Below, one piece after another: positions 10,204 to 22,400 of a stretch of DNA of 64,000 nucleotides. Within the stretch, counting starts at the first letter, position 1; the number at the start of each line of letters is the position of its first letter. Below the pieces are notes generated by a model, which ran no database searches, was not told the DNA's origin, and saw nothing but the letters and a program-made list of their open reading frames with translations. Origin of the DNA: Plasmodium coatneyi (lineage: Eukaryota > Apicomplexa > Aconoidasida > Haemosporida > Plasmodiidae); NCBI RefSeq assembly GCF_001680005.1, contig NC_033566.1:310001-374000 (forward strand), read 5' to 3'. The position numbers and the translations under genes were made by a program.

Positions 10204-12726
10204 TCACTGGATGATCCTGATGGGGTCCCTGAACTTCCAGTGCAGCGCGTTTATCTCTCGCTCCAGTTTGTCCGTAAAGAGTACGTCCTCCGTGAGAGAG
10301 TACAAATTCTCGCGTAGCTGTAGAAAGTCGGACACGCCAATAACGGTGGACGTGACGAAGGATCTTGTGTACACCCATTTTAGGGCGGCAACAGTCAAAT
10401 TGGGGAAGTAGTACTTCTGACTTAAATAGTACAACTCCCTAATGATATAAGTAGCTATGGATCCACGTAACCGCTTCATGTAGGAAGGAAACTTTTGCAT
10501 TCTCCCCTTGGTCGTGTAATCCGTGTATTCTAAATACTTCCCCGTTAAAATGCCAGCACATAGGGGTGAATAAGCCAAAATAGAAACATTAGCATTTTGG
10601 GGTCTACAAATTTCAAGAAACCCTTTTTCTACATCATTGCGACACAATAAATTGTATTCTAACTGCACCGATACGGGTGGAGATATGTTTAACTGTTTGC
10701 ATAAATCGTAAAATTTGAGTAACCCAAAGGGAGTTTCATTACTTAGTCCCCATTCTCTAATTTTCCCCTTCTTTTTTAACTCATTGATTGCTTGCAGCTG
10801 CTCTATAAAGGGCACAAAGTCGTCAGTGTACTTGTTATAGTCATAAAGCACATCACTATAATCTCCGGAAGACTGATTGGGATAGTACCTGTCTGGCCAA
10901 TGCAGTTGCAGCAGGTCGATGTAATTCGTCTTCAATCTAAGCAAACAGTTATCCACACTGGAAATTATATTCTCCCTACTCAGTGTGATCAGGTTGTCAT
11001 CTGTTTGACTCTGCTTCCACTTCTCCAGTTCTTTCATCTTTTCCACCGCTTCGTAGTCCTTTTTCAAATATAATTCCTCCTTCCTTTTTAGCTCCTCCAG
11101 CTTTTCCATCGGGCTTTTACTCTCCTGCTGGTAGGGGTTCCCCTGACCATTCGCTGGTTTGTCCTGCCCAAACCCATGCGTATACATAGTTGTATCAGCC
11201 TCCCGTCCAGTTGCACCGCCCCGCTTGTACTTCTTCGCCCAAGGAATCCTATCCGTCCTGCCGCAAATCTTCGTCGCGATGACAAACTTGTGCCGGTTGG
11301 CCTTCCCCTTAGCCCTAATCCAGTTCCCTAAAATCTCCTCAGACAGACCAAAATAATTCTCGCTAACAGGTAAAGGATATATTTCAGCCGTATCGAAAAA
11401 ATTCACCTGGAATTCCTCATAAGCATAATCAAATAATTCGTGGGCCAATTTCTGATCCACATAATTTCCAAAATTCATGGTGCCTAGACAAATTTCAGAA
11501 ACAGCTAAATTGCTATTCCCCAAATAGTGATACCTCATAACGGGTTTATCTTTCCCATTTTTTTTAACACAATAAAGTTGGCTGTATTTTTGATACTCAA
11601 TTAAATTTCCGTATGGATATTTTACATATCTCCATGATTCTAATCCTATCGGTTCTCTATTGCACCCCGCTGTCAAAACATCATGTAACATTGGTTGCCT
11701 AAAAATTTCATTATCTAGCTTTTTCTTAGGTATAATAATTTCTTTCCCATAATATCTTCTGTCTTCCTCTGACTCAGATTTGTATGGTGGTGTTTCATGC
11801 ACTGTATTACGAAACGGTTTGTAATAATTTCTCCTCTTATACTCGAAGTAGTAATTCCTTTCTTTATCGTAGTACGTTATTATATAATCATACGTGGGGT
11901 TGTCAAAGTCTGCCTTCACCAATTTGATGTTTTTGTCTTCCTCATAATCTAGTGGGAGCATAATCCAGTCCTCCTCCTTAATGCCCTGATTTTTTATGCT
12001 AAAAGATCCTTCGAAATTTTCCTTAGCCTTCTTTAATTCGTCTTTATCCCATAATTTTTTTATTTTCTCATAATTTTCATTATCCACAATGTATATTCCT
12101 TCTTCTAAATTGTACACTCGATATTCTATGTCCACTCCCCGGATGTTAATTTTTTTTGCTTCCATTTCTTCTACGTACCTATACGTCACGTCGTCTTCCT
12201 TCAGGGGGGAGCGATTCTCCGATGCAGCGTCAACAGTTGGTTTTTTTTGTCCATATTTGTTTGTTACTCCTGTAGGGAATGTCTGCCCTTGGTTATTCTT
12301 CCCTTCCATCATCTGGTTAAACATATACTGGTTGGGATCTCCCTTGCTCGCATCCATGTGTAGCGCGAATTGTTTTGTCTGGCTAGTACGTTCGATCCGC
12401 TTCGTCCTCCTTTTTGTCCCCTGGTCTAAGTCTCTCATGTGATGCCCCCCCGGTGTTATGAAGTACCTCACCTTTTTTTGTTTCCCCTTTTTGTTGCATT
12501 CCGGTTGGGGGGAATCCCCCCTGAGGTGGCGTTTCAGAGCGGCTCCCCTCCTGCTGCTGCAGATACTGTTACCACTATTGTTGGCACTACTTCCTCCCCG
12601 CCCAACTGTACGGGCAACTCTGCTTTTCCCTGAAAGGAGCTTCACTCCATTGCAATTCGCTTCAGCCCCCAGCAGGAACAACGCGCACAAAGCGTGCATA
12701 CACTTTAATGCGTCCCTTTTCTTCAT
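10204..12726 (-). CDS. aldo-keto reductase with long N-terminal extension
   Basis: A single exon encoding 840 residues. The C-terminal half, from about residue 397 (MRYHYLGNSNLAVSEICLGT), is an NAD(P)H-dependent aldo-keto reductase TIM barrel. The catalytic tetrad is visible: Asp and Tyr in FFDTAEIYP (about 443 and 448), Lys in VIATKICGR (about 484) and His in LLQLHWPDR (about 608). The LGTMNFG and VSENYFGLSEEILG motifs recall the bacterial Tas/YajO group. Roughly 100 residues rich in Lys, Glu and Gln are inserted between the Lys and His strands. The N-terminus begins with a hydrophobic signal-like segment (CMHALCALFLLGAEA) followed by a basic, Ser-rich stretch, as in apicoplast-targeted proteins; the compartment is inferred. 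Residues 100-395 have no recognised domain. The substrate is unknown. Confidence 0.85.
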   Translation of the reverse strand: MKKRDALKCMHALCALFLLGAEANCNGVKLLSGKSRVARTVGRGGSSANNSGNSICSSRRGAALKRHLRGDSPQPECNKKGKQKKVRYFITPGGHHMRDLDQGTKRRTKRIERTSQTKQFALHMDASKGDPNQYMFNQMMEGKNNQGQTFPTGVTNKYGQKKPTVDAASENRSPLKEDDVTYRYVEEMEAKKINIRGVDIEYRVYNLEEGIYIVDNENYEKIKKLWDKDELKKAKENFEGSFSIKNQGIKEEDWIMLPLDYEEDKNIKLVKADFDNPTYDYIITYYDKERNYYFEYKRRNYYKPFRNTVHETPPYKSESEEDRRYYGKEIIIPKKKLDNEIFRQPMLHDVLTAGCNREPIGLESWRYVKYPYGNLIEYQKYSQLYCVKKNGKDKPVMRYHYLGNSNLAVSEICLGTMNFGNYVDQKLAHELFDYAYEEFQVNFFDTAEIYPLPVSENYFGLSEEILGNWIRAKGKANRHKFVIATKICGRTDRIPWAKKYKRGGATGREADTTMYTHGFGQDKPANGQGNPYQQESKSPMEKLEELKRKEELYLKKDYEAVEKMKELEKWKQSQTDDNLITLSRENIISSVDNCLLRLKTNYIDLLQLHWPDRYYPNQSSGDYSDVLYDYNKYTDDFVPFIEQLQAINELKKKGKIREWGLSNETPFGLLKFYDLCKQLNISPPVSVQLEYNLLCRNDVEKGFLEICRPQNANVSILAYSPLCAGILTGKYLEYTDYTTKGRMQKFPSYMKRLRGSIATYIIRELYYLSQKYYFPNLTVAALKWVYTRSFVTSTVIGVSDFLQLRENLYSLTEDVLFTDKLEREINALHWKFRDPIRIIQ

Positions 12727-13661
12727 CCTTTAAAATTTTTCCTCTTCGTAGCTTACCCAGAAGGGGAACAAATTTTCCATCCTCACTTCGCCTTCTCCAT
12801 AACAACCATTTTGTTGCCCTCTCCCTCAAAAAATAAAAAATCCTACGCGCAAAGGCGTTTCCATTGCATATAGAAATATCCCTTTCTCAATTTAAAGGAT
12901 TTCAATTTACACATTTGGTTCCAATTAGGATTAAAGGATGAAACGAGTTCGGAAAATTCTCACATATTTTAGCATTTAAAAAAAAAAAAAAAAAAGTGAA
13001 GTGGCAAATTAAGCATTCCGATTTTGCGAACAGGATTGCATTTTCGCCAATCCGGGTGTGCTCAACAATGACCCAATATTTGGCCGCAAGTTGATCTAAC
13101 ATTTGACACATAATATATTTTTTTTTTTTTCCCCACAAGCCGGTAGTTATATGTTTACCCAGGTGTATGTTCGCCACAGGGTTACACATGTAACGATATT
13201 ACGCGCAGACATGTCACATCCCCAGGAGTGGACGGATTCAAAACGTTCGACCAGAACAACCCCCCAGGATGTGTTTCACAAAAGGGGGGCGCCTTAAAAT
13301 GACGACCTGCTTAGCCGTTCGGCGCCCTCTGCTGAACTTTTAAGCTTCTCCCCACGAGAAACGTGGCGAGGGTCATTTTATTCTGCACATTTCTTACACC
13401 ACTTTGCGCTTTTTTTTGCGCCTGCGTTTGGAACTGAAAAAATTAGAAATTAAAACTGTTGAAGGTGAAGACGGGGGAAATTAAAAAGAGGTGCAACTGC
13501 CAAGAGGGAACCCGCCAAGCACGCATGAAGGTATGCAGAGTGGGAAACAAAAGGGGAACCCCCCGCCTTCCACTTCAAATAAGAGCAGCTGCACAAAATG
13601 GGTCAAAGAGATGCCCTACGTTGATGCAGACAAATGCGTCCACGTGAGTCCACCGGCACAC
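12727..13661. other. intergenic between RRP45 and the aldo-keto reductase
   Basis: About 0.93 kb with no supported gene. It contains A/T homopolymers at about 12978-12995 and 13117-13130. It should hold the promoter of the leftward aldo-keto reductase and the 3' flank of RRP45. Confidence 0.45.
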
Positions 13662-15206
13662 CTAGCCTTTTTTCTTCTTCGTTTTCTTCAAATTTTGATT
13701 AATGGCCACGGAGAAGTCTATGTCGGATGAATCGTCATTCGAGTCGGCGTGTTTCTTCGCACTCGTGTTTCTTTTATCGTCCTCGAAATTTGGCTGTCCC
13801 TTAAAATAGGGGTTTGCGCGAACAGTGGCGTCTATCCTATCATTCACCGTTCTGACGACACCCGTTGCGTCCAACCCTGCAGGGTTAGCTATCTCCTTTT
13901 TTGGCTCCTCGCTCGTTTTTTGCATTTTCAAATTATGCAAATGCGAGTTGGTGTCGCTGAATTCTTGTCTTTTTATCTTTGCCACATCTGCATTTTTAAG
14001 GTTCATTTCGTTTTCCATATCGAGGTTACTACTGATGTCGCTGATATCGTCATCATACTTATCCATGTAGGAAAAGTCGTTACCGTTCCTTGGTCCTATT
14101 TTCTGCTTCAATTTTCGAAGCTCTTCGTTTATGAGGTACTGACTCGTGCGTGTAGTGTCCCCTAGGGTTGTCTCATCATGGATTGATTTATCCTTTTCTT
14201 CCTTCTTTACCTCCTGCGAATATATATACTGTTCGTATTCCTTTATAATTTTTTCAATGTTGAGATTATTTTTTACTGATTTATTGGGGGGGATAACGAG
14301 CGGTTTTGCATGAACCCTTGCGTCATCATATTTTATGTGCACAGGATTGGAAGAATATTTGATCTGTAAATTTTTCTTCTTCAAGCTATTTCTTAAATTT
14401 TTATCTTCCTCTAAAGCATCTTCTAAAATTTTTAAAATGCTTTTAACTCTCTTTTTCGCTAATTCAATAGCTTCAAGTATTTTTTCATACGATATGGGCG
14501 ATCCCCCGGGTTTCAATATACTCACTAATTTTCCGTTTTTATTCAATGCAACCGACAATTTGGAGGACATAAACTCTTCTTCCTCAATCGACGGGTCGAT
14601 GAGGCATATGTCTTCACAATTGAAGTACGCAAAGGTAGTTAAAATAGGCGTGTTGTGAATAGACAAGGGGGTGTAATTCGTTTCCCCTTCTTCGATAATA
14701 ATATCTCCAACACTATCAACTGTTACTTCATTGTTTCGATAATGTACTAATCCACTGTAGGCAGACAAATAGCAAGCGTCATATAAATTGCCGTCATTTT
14801 CTACCACAATAATATTTACTAACAAACACCACACTTTCTTATGCGGAATAATACACAAAGATTCAAAGTTTAAAAGATTACTTGATTTTAAAATTCTTTC
14901 AATTAAATTTCTTATTTCCAAACATTCATCACTTATTTGAGAATTATCATTTACGTTTGTAAAACTATCTATATCTAAATTTACTTTTATCATTCCTTCG
15001 TTTGGTCTTTTATCAAACGGCTTCACAATTTCACCTGTTATTTTACATATAACTTTTGTGTGCCCAATGGAAACCTCTACATTTCCATGTTCTCCCAAAA
15101 AGTATATCGAAATGTTTCTTGAGTCTTCAAAGTTCCGTCCATCCAGTCGAAGCTTCTTTTTCAAGTTGCACCAGAAGAAGTTCGCATTGTTCTTGCAGCT
15201 CTTCAT
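13662..15206 (-). CDS. exosome complex component RRP45 (EXOSC9)
   Basis: A single exon, 514 residues. The first 270 or so residues are an RNase PH fold subunit. They open with LRLDGRNFEDSRNISIYFL and then GNVEVSIGHTKVICKITGEI, which is the RRP45 signature, where RPH-ring proteins read RPDGR..E.R.. and G...V..G.T.V. Later blocks include GMIKVNLDID and CYLSAYSGLVHYR. RRP45 is one of six RPH-like subunits forming the exosome ring that handles 3'-5' RNA processing and decay. In eukaryotes the ring is catalytically inactive, and no phosphorolytic site is claimed here. The C-terminal 240 residues are charged, low-complexity sequence ending in a basic KKTKKKKG tail, longer than in yeast and typical of Plasmodium expansions. 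Confidence 0.88.
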   Translation of the reverse strand: MKSCKNNANFFWCNLKKKLRLDGRNFEDSRNISIYFLGEHGNVEVSIGHTKVICKITGEIVKPFDKRPNEGMIKVNLDIDSFTNVNDNSQISDECLEIRNLIERILKSSNLLNFESLCIIPHKKVWCLLVNIIVVENDGNLYDACYLSAYSGLVHYRNNEVTVDSVGDIIIEEGETNYTPLSIHNTPILTTFAYFNCEDICLIDPSIEEEEFMSSKLSVALNKNGKLVSILKPGGSPISYEKILEAIELAKKRVKSILKILEDALEEDKNLRNSLKKKNLQIKYSSNPVHIKYDDARVHAKPLVIPPNKSVKNNLNIEKIIKEYEQYIYSQEVKKEEKDKSIHDETTLGDTTRTSQYLINEELRKLKQKIGPRNGNDFSYMDKYDDDISDISSNLDMENEMNLKNADVAKIKRQEFSDTNSHLHNLKMQKTSEEPKKEIANPAGLDATGVVRTVNDRIDATVRANPYFKGQPNFEDDKRNTSAKKHADSNDDSSDIDFSVAINQNLKKTKKKKG

Positions 15207-16488
15207 TGTGTATTGGCATCGTCATTTGGAGGGGACAACTACTACGTAAAAAAAAAATTTCAACGAATTGAAAATAGATAAAAAAATATGCCAAATGAGT
15301 CTTCCCTTCACAGTTTTAAGGTCATTCATTTGTTAGCATTCCCCGCTCCAACGCATCAGCAAATTCCCCCCTTTTTTACAATTCAAAAATAAAAAAATTA
15401 ACCGAAAGTTAAAAAAATATATATATATATAACAATATGCCAACTTCGTGCGAACAGGTTTTTGACAAGTTACCAATTGGCAATTTTTGCTCCTATGGGG
15501 GAAAAAATTACGGGTCCCTAATAACCCGTGTAAGGGAAAAAATAAAAAAAGCCTTATAACGGAGTGCCTACATTGGCCAACTCGAAATTGAAAGATAAAC
15601 ACCTTAAATAAACACCTTAAATAAACGCCTTAAATAAAAGCTATAAAGAAACATTTTTATGCCAAAATGTTGCACGTTTAAAAGTACGAAATGATGCCGC
15701 GTAGGGGGGGAGAAATGTTTAGCAATTACGACGCACAGAAAAACAACGAGCCATGCGGAATCGCCACCCAAAGGGGACCTTGCCCTCTGTATCGGCACAC
15801 CTACACTAGATGTGGAGGGAGAATGAAATATAAAACTCTGAAGAGCCATTTTTCTTTCCTTAACTGGTGTGAACAAACTACGACAAAAATGTGCTAAGCT
15901 CAAATGCTTTTTGTAACCTGTAGCACCCCTTAACAGTGTTCACAATAATTAAGTAGGACGGTTGGAAAAGGAGACGACGCATTGTGAATCGCACACCGCA
16001 AGTCACTGCCTTTACCTCGTGTGGTATTCGAAAAGTTAATTGACAGACCAAATGGACAAGTTTGAAAAAATTAAAAAAGGGGAAAATGCAAATAGGCAGA
16101 AATGTTTGATTAAAAAATAAAAGAAGACACGAATAGTCACCTAAACTATTCGCACTCCGTATGTACTATTAGTTTGAAACAAATTCATCAGTGTGGAAGT
16201 ATCAACTTTGGCCACGCATTGGGAAAATTTCCCCACAGCCAACAAATAGGCAAATGTAAGCAGTAAAAAGTAAAGGGAATACTTTAATCTACTGGCATAT
16301 GTAAACGCACACAAATGGCCCCAGCGCTGTGGGAAAAGTGCCGTAACGAATCAGCTGTTGGGTCAGTAAAAACAGATAAGCAAAAGAGACCTGAAGAGGT
16401 TGTTCACTGGGGCACTTCAACCCAATGTGCAAACCTTCAGGTGTGGCTCACCCCATGTATTCCCTCCTTCTCCTTCCACGTTTCTACC
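15207..16488. other. intergenic, with three short tandem repeats
   Basis: About 1.28 kb between two leftward genes. Three adjacent 13-base units of the form AACACCTTAAATA (the third with G for A) lie at about 15598-15636. No coding frame with recognisable content was found. Confidence 0.45.
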
Positions 16489-19400
16489 TCAAATGGGCAT
16501 GTTCACCTTCTTGCTCCGTAACATGCGGTGGGACCGTTCCACCGACCGCTTGTCTTCATTCTTCCTATCGGACGAATTATTATGGTTGTCCAAATCAGAC
16601 CCCGGGAAGCAGTGCTTCAAAATGTCCAGAAGGAGGAAATTATCCACGGGCTTCTTCTTCCTACACACAACAGAATTTACGACCAAATTTACAAGAAAGA
16701 TACTTTTCTGATATTGATACACAAAATACGGCAATTCCTTAATTTTGTCAGATTGTAGGTAAAAAATATCGCAAAAAAAATTGTGAAATAATTTTTGAAA
16801 TTTATTTATTATATCTTCCTTCTTCCCATCTACCCATACGGTTAAAAATGATCTGTTCAGAAATATGTCAATAATTAGCTTAATCGAACTAAATGGAAGA
16901 TATTTTAAATTGTTAAAAATTAAATTCAGAATTTCAACGGCCAAATAAAATTGCAGCGTGCAGTATTTCTTCTGATTATATAGGTACGACTTCATTTTAA
17001 TATTTCCCATATTTTTTTTGCTATTTTGTGTGTCAAGCGAAACTTTCTGATAATTTGTCTTCACCATTTTAATTAATTTTGTTTTGCGAAAAATGATGTA
17101 AAAACACGCGTACATAATATAATCAAGAAAGTTATATTTCGCATAGTTGGTGTCTTTCTTCATATCTTTCTTAAAAGCGTTACTGATGAGCCATTCGCTG
17201 TTCTTTTCAAATCCTAGGGGCTCAGATAAAAGGTTGAAAATAAATTTATACGAAAAATTAACACAAATCTTGTTTAACTTTTTTAAGTTTTCCTTCAAAT
17301 TTAACGAACTTGTAATAGCTAATTTTTCTTTCTTCTTCACATGGAACACCTTATCTATATGTTTGTCCATTTTATTTTTGTAGAAACACATTTTTGGAAA
17401 AAAACTGTAATTCTCCAAATGTTCATCATTTTTTATACATAAAACTTGATTTATATTTTTCCTGAATTTTTTCTTGCTAATTTGGTTTACATTTCCTTGT
17501 TCCTTTTCGTCTATAAGGTTAATTAAATATTTCACTATAAACTTTTTCTCTTCCTCCTTTTCTCGCTGGTCATTTGCTGCTGCTCCCGTTCCGCGCAAAT
17601 CGCTCATTTTATTTTCATTGCTTCTACTCTTTCCACTAATATGTTCCACTTTTTTTCCAAATTCCCTTTTTTCGCTTCTTCTCATTTCCTTTTGCCCCTT
17701 CGTTTTGTCCCTACTCAACGTTAATATGAACTCCTCCTTTATCTTCACATTTAACAAAAGGCATATTAAAATGTAGATAAATGACAAAGCAAAGCTAGTC
17801 AATTTTTTATTCGACTTTTTCCGTAATATTTTATCTATGCCTAAAATTAAAATGTTCTTCAAAATGCTGTAGTTGTCTTCGTAAAAAGTTAAGTAGTAGA
17901 AATGGAAGGAGCACATGAAATTTATGTACAGGTTAATCAGGTTCAGGAGCAGCTTGTCTGTTATTTCTTTCTCTTCCCGCATGTTCCGTTGAAAAAGGAG
18001 CGCCTCTTGGGGGTGGAAATAGTCATTCGGCGCTACACCGCTCATAGTATTGGATACCCTGCCATTTCCGCTGTTCCTGCGGCCACTTCTGCAGTTGTTC
18101 TCGTAGTAGTTACTGGTTCGTTTGGCGTTTGCCCCTTCAGTGGCCATCCCTTGTGTATCCACCGTAGCAGTGGCCACTTGGTTGGTTCCTCCCTCGTTCA
18201 ATGTTACCCCCTGGGTAGCCGCTTCCTCCCCCTTCTTGGTGCTCCTTCTCGACCTCGGGTTTCCACTCGCCCCTCTTCTGCTGCTCCCCTTCTTGCTCCT
18301 CGAGCTTTTACTCATCTGCTCCTTGATCGAAGCATCCCCCACGGGCGTCACGCCATTTAAGCCACTTACATCTGCTACGCCTGCTACTACTGTTGCTCCA
18401 TCTGTGGGCGTTATCCCCGGTAGTGCCACCGATCCTGCAACAGCCTGATCCACGGTGCACTTAACCCCAGTGGCAACCTTTCGACCAGGACTTTTCACAG
18501 GAGATGAGCCAACCTTTTTATAATTCTGTCCAACCTGCGTCGTTCTCTGCTCCGTCTGTTCACTTCTCCTATGCTGGAGGAGGCTCCTAAACCACATGCG
18601 GCACCTCCTTCTGTTGTACGTTCGCTTCATTAAAGTATCAATATAATTCATGCAAATGATAATAAAATTTTGGATAATTATTTTGTTCACATGTTTCTTC
18701 TTCGAATGTTTAAAAAGACAACAAAAGGAAATAAAAAAAAAGGGGGACTCTGAAATTTTGTACACTGGAATGTACGACAACGTGTTGGTAATTAATCTTA
18801 TCAATCCGTGGATATACTTTTTGTTGTTTTTTATTTCACTTAAATAAACAAATAAGTGATTTACGATTTTTTCTATCCCCCTATCGATATTATTCCTCTT
18901 GCAAAATTCAATTACTTCATTTATTTTGTCAAAATTTTCCAAAAAAAAATCCGTGTTGTTCAATTTGGTGTTCTTTTCAAATATAAATATGCTTACTAGG
19001 AACAGCTCCAAGTTATCGTAGAAGAATTTTTCCACCTTGTAGTCTTTGTAGCTGCTTAGAGCGCTGCACTTCCTAAGGTAATTTAACCTGTCCATCTCGA
19101 CTATCATATTGCTACTACAGTTTAGGACAATATTTAAGCTCCAGTTTTTCTCATTTGTATATTCCAAAATTTGTTTTTCCCCATTGACTTTGTTTACAGT
19201 TGAGTCATTTTTCGCATTTGTCAAAATGTCGGTTGTTCCTCTTCTCTGAGTTGCGACCTCTTCGGGGAAGAAGCCACCTGTCGTTACATTTGCAGGATTC
19301 TTTTCATTATTGTTATTATCACATGTTTTGTTATTTCCCATTTGGGGTTGATTCCTGCTTGGAGCACCTCCAGGAATATCGCCCAAAAACTCACTTCCTG

Positions 19401-22400
19401 GGGTTGCTCCTACCCCTTTAACTTCTTCCTCCTTCTTGGCTACGTTTCTCCCTTTCGCATTCCCCCCACTTGAATTCTTAATCCTGCTCATTCGCCTGCT
19501 TTTTCTTTTCTGCTCATGCTCCTCCTCAATCAGCATGCTAAAATTCTTCTCCTTGGTGTTAACGCCACTTTTTCTACCATATCTGCTTCTCCTAGTTTCC
19601 TGCTCAGTAGTATTACTCACTGGATTTTCCACCTCTGCTTGCGGTTCCATTTTTACTTCACATTCTATTTTGCAATTTTTCGTAGCATCCCATTTGTTCT
19701 CCTCCTCCTTTGGGTGCTCTATGCCGATTAAGCAGCTTGGGTCAATATCAATCTTCGCTTCGTCCTTCTTCGCACTACTGCATTTCCTTCTCTTGCTTTT
19801 ACTCACGGTTGTCATTGAATTTGCATCGTTTGCCTCGATGGCACAAGTGCCGGGTACCGCTTCCGCGCTGGTCACGTTATCGCCGGTTGCGTTGCCTTGT
19901 TGATTTGCCGTTTTTTCTACTTCACCTGCATCGTTATTTTTGGCACTGGGGTCTTCTTCCTTGGGCACCGCTTCTATGGCAGTCGCGATGGCCTCCTCCG
20001 AATTGTTCGTCCCAGGTTGCCCCTTCTTCGCATTGCTTCTGCTCCTTCGGCTGCTGTTGCCAGACCTCTGCCTGGTCGACTTCTTTTTCCCGTCTTGATT
20101 AGCCCCTTCGGGTGGTAGCAGTGAAGGCGGTTCCTTCACTCGGTGGGGTGCATCCACGTGGGACTCCTCCACCTCCTCGTCCACTTCCCCCTCCGCTTTA
20201 AAAGCATTGTCGTAACTATAGGGATGATTGTGTCCTCCTCCGGGGATGCTATTTACATCCCCTTTTGGATCATCGCCGTAGGGGGCGTTCGAAGCAGAAA
20301 TGTCATGCCCTCTGATGGAATATGAGTACAGATCTTGTCTTTTATATTCCTTTTTCGAAAAAATGTCGGAAATTTTCTTCTTCTTGCTTCTCACCTTAGA
20401 ATGGAAGTGGTTAATTCTGCTAATGATGGTATCCTTGAACTTTTTCTTATAGGAGAAATATTTTAAAAATTTCAAAATGTGCCTTTTCGTGTTAACCCCT
20501 ATCAGCTCATTGTCTAGCGACTGTATCAATTTAAAAAAGAAAAACTCAAAGGGGGTTATACAGGAGCCATTTATTCTGTTGAGTAAGAAAAGGGCTTTTA
20601 GCAGCTTCACAAAAATGAAATAAAACTTCTGCAACTCTAGGATGACCAATCTTTTAAGGCTTCTTATATTTGTTAATTCGCTTCCTCTCGTTTTTTTCTT
20701 CACCAAAGTTTCTACATTTACACTGATTAAATTTTCCTCCATCACCGCAACAATGTGCAAGAAATTTCTGAACAGGGTTAACATTTCCTGGATAAATTCC
20801 AACACATACTTTTGCTCATTCATTTGGCCTAACTCCCCAATGTCTTTGTTTCTATTCCCATTGCTGCTGTTGCTGTTGCTATTACTGTTTAAGGAATGAT
20901 CAAAGTAGCCGTTCCGATGGTAACCCTCATTTTTAATAAAGTAAAAGAAAAATGTGAACCGATTTGTATATATATTCAGAAAGCAAAAAACGCAATTGAG
21001 CATGTAGTAGATAAAATTATTTTCGTATGTGTTAAGTTTTTTTAATTCTCCAATGTAGAATATGTTGATAAAATACAAATTTTTGTATGCCGTTTTTTTC
21101 TTTTCTTCTTCATTCTGCTCTTTTACTTTCAGTTTTATCTGCATGTCGCTCGTGAGGAAGTCATCCATGTTTATGTTTTTCACTCGAAACAATTCTACTT
21201 TGTTGCTTTCTCTTCTTCTCCTTATGCCAGTCTGTTCCTTCGCTTCCACGGGGCAGTCCCCACCGTTCTGCGCCTCGCTGGGCAGCCCGTTCTGTAGTTC
21301 CCCTTCCTGATCGGCTGTCCCATCCGCCATCCCATCCACGGACAACGCGTTCACATCATCGCTAACGGCACCACTAACAGCACCGCAAACGTTGCCGCTA
21401 ACCGAGTCATTAATCGACCCGTTAGTGGAGCATCCCTTGTCTTTCCTCTCCTGTCTGTTATGCCTGTCCTGCCTCTCGGAAACACCCCCATCTCGCTGCG
21501 ACACCAAGTTTCCCAGTATCGTTGTAACCTCCTCCGACGATATCTTCAGAATGCCCTTCAAAATTTTTAAGTTTATAACATTTCTGGAATTTCTAAAAAG
21601 CATCAAGAAGGCGAACAGGTAGAGGTCCTTGGCGTTGCTCAGAAACATGGCATAAATGCTTTTCAACGTGCTGTCATCATAGTGCTCTCCCGTCCTATCA
21701 GTCAGGCAAACACTATCCCTGCATCTGTAAAAATGGTCGACGCAGCAGAGCTGGTAAGAAATAACCTTATCGTAAAACTCATTCAGAAAAGTGGGCGATA
21801 GAATTTTTGAACAAATGAATAACAAACTCAGACACAAATTTCGGAACTTCATATAAATAAAAATGTTCGTTTCTGGTTCTTTTAAAATGTTAAAAATACA
21901 GAGGAAGAAATTCTGATAAATCGATTTCACGATATAATTTTTAAGCATCCTCTCTTCATAGCTTAACGATCTGTTTTTTATAAATTCGATAAACAGAATG
22001 GTCATCGTGTAAAATATTCTGAGGCTCATAAATCTCACAATGCATCCTTTGCTAATACAACATTCAAGTAAAAAATTTATTATATTATTCATTAGAAAAT
22101 TCTTCCCATCATATAGAGGCATTAAATCGTTTTCATTTTCCGACGTGTTTACGCTGTTGTTTTTCACTTGATCCGTTTTCAGCTGCTTATTTTTTTCATT
22201 ACTTTTTATGAGAGAAGTTATAAGCATTTTTGTAACCAATTCGCTATTTTTACTTTTATTCTTCTTCATATAATCATTCACGTCAAGCGTATTATGTGGA
22301 GGAGGGTGCATGCTAGCCTTCTGATCATCCCCCTTGACCGAGTTCACCTTCATGGTACTCTTCTTCCTTTTCATTTTATTTACATGGACCTCGAACAGAA

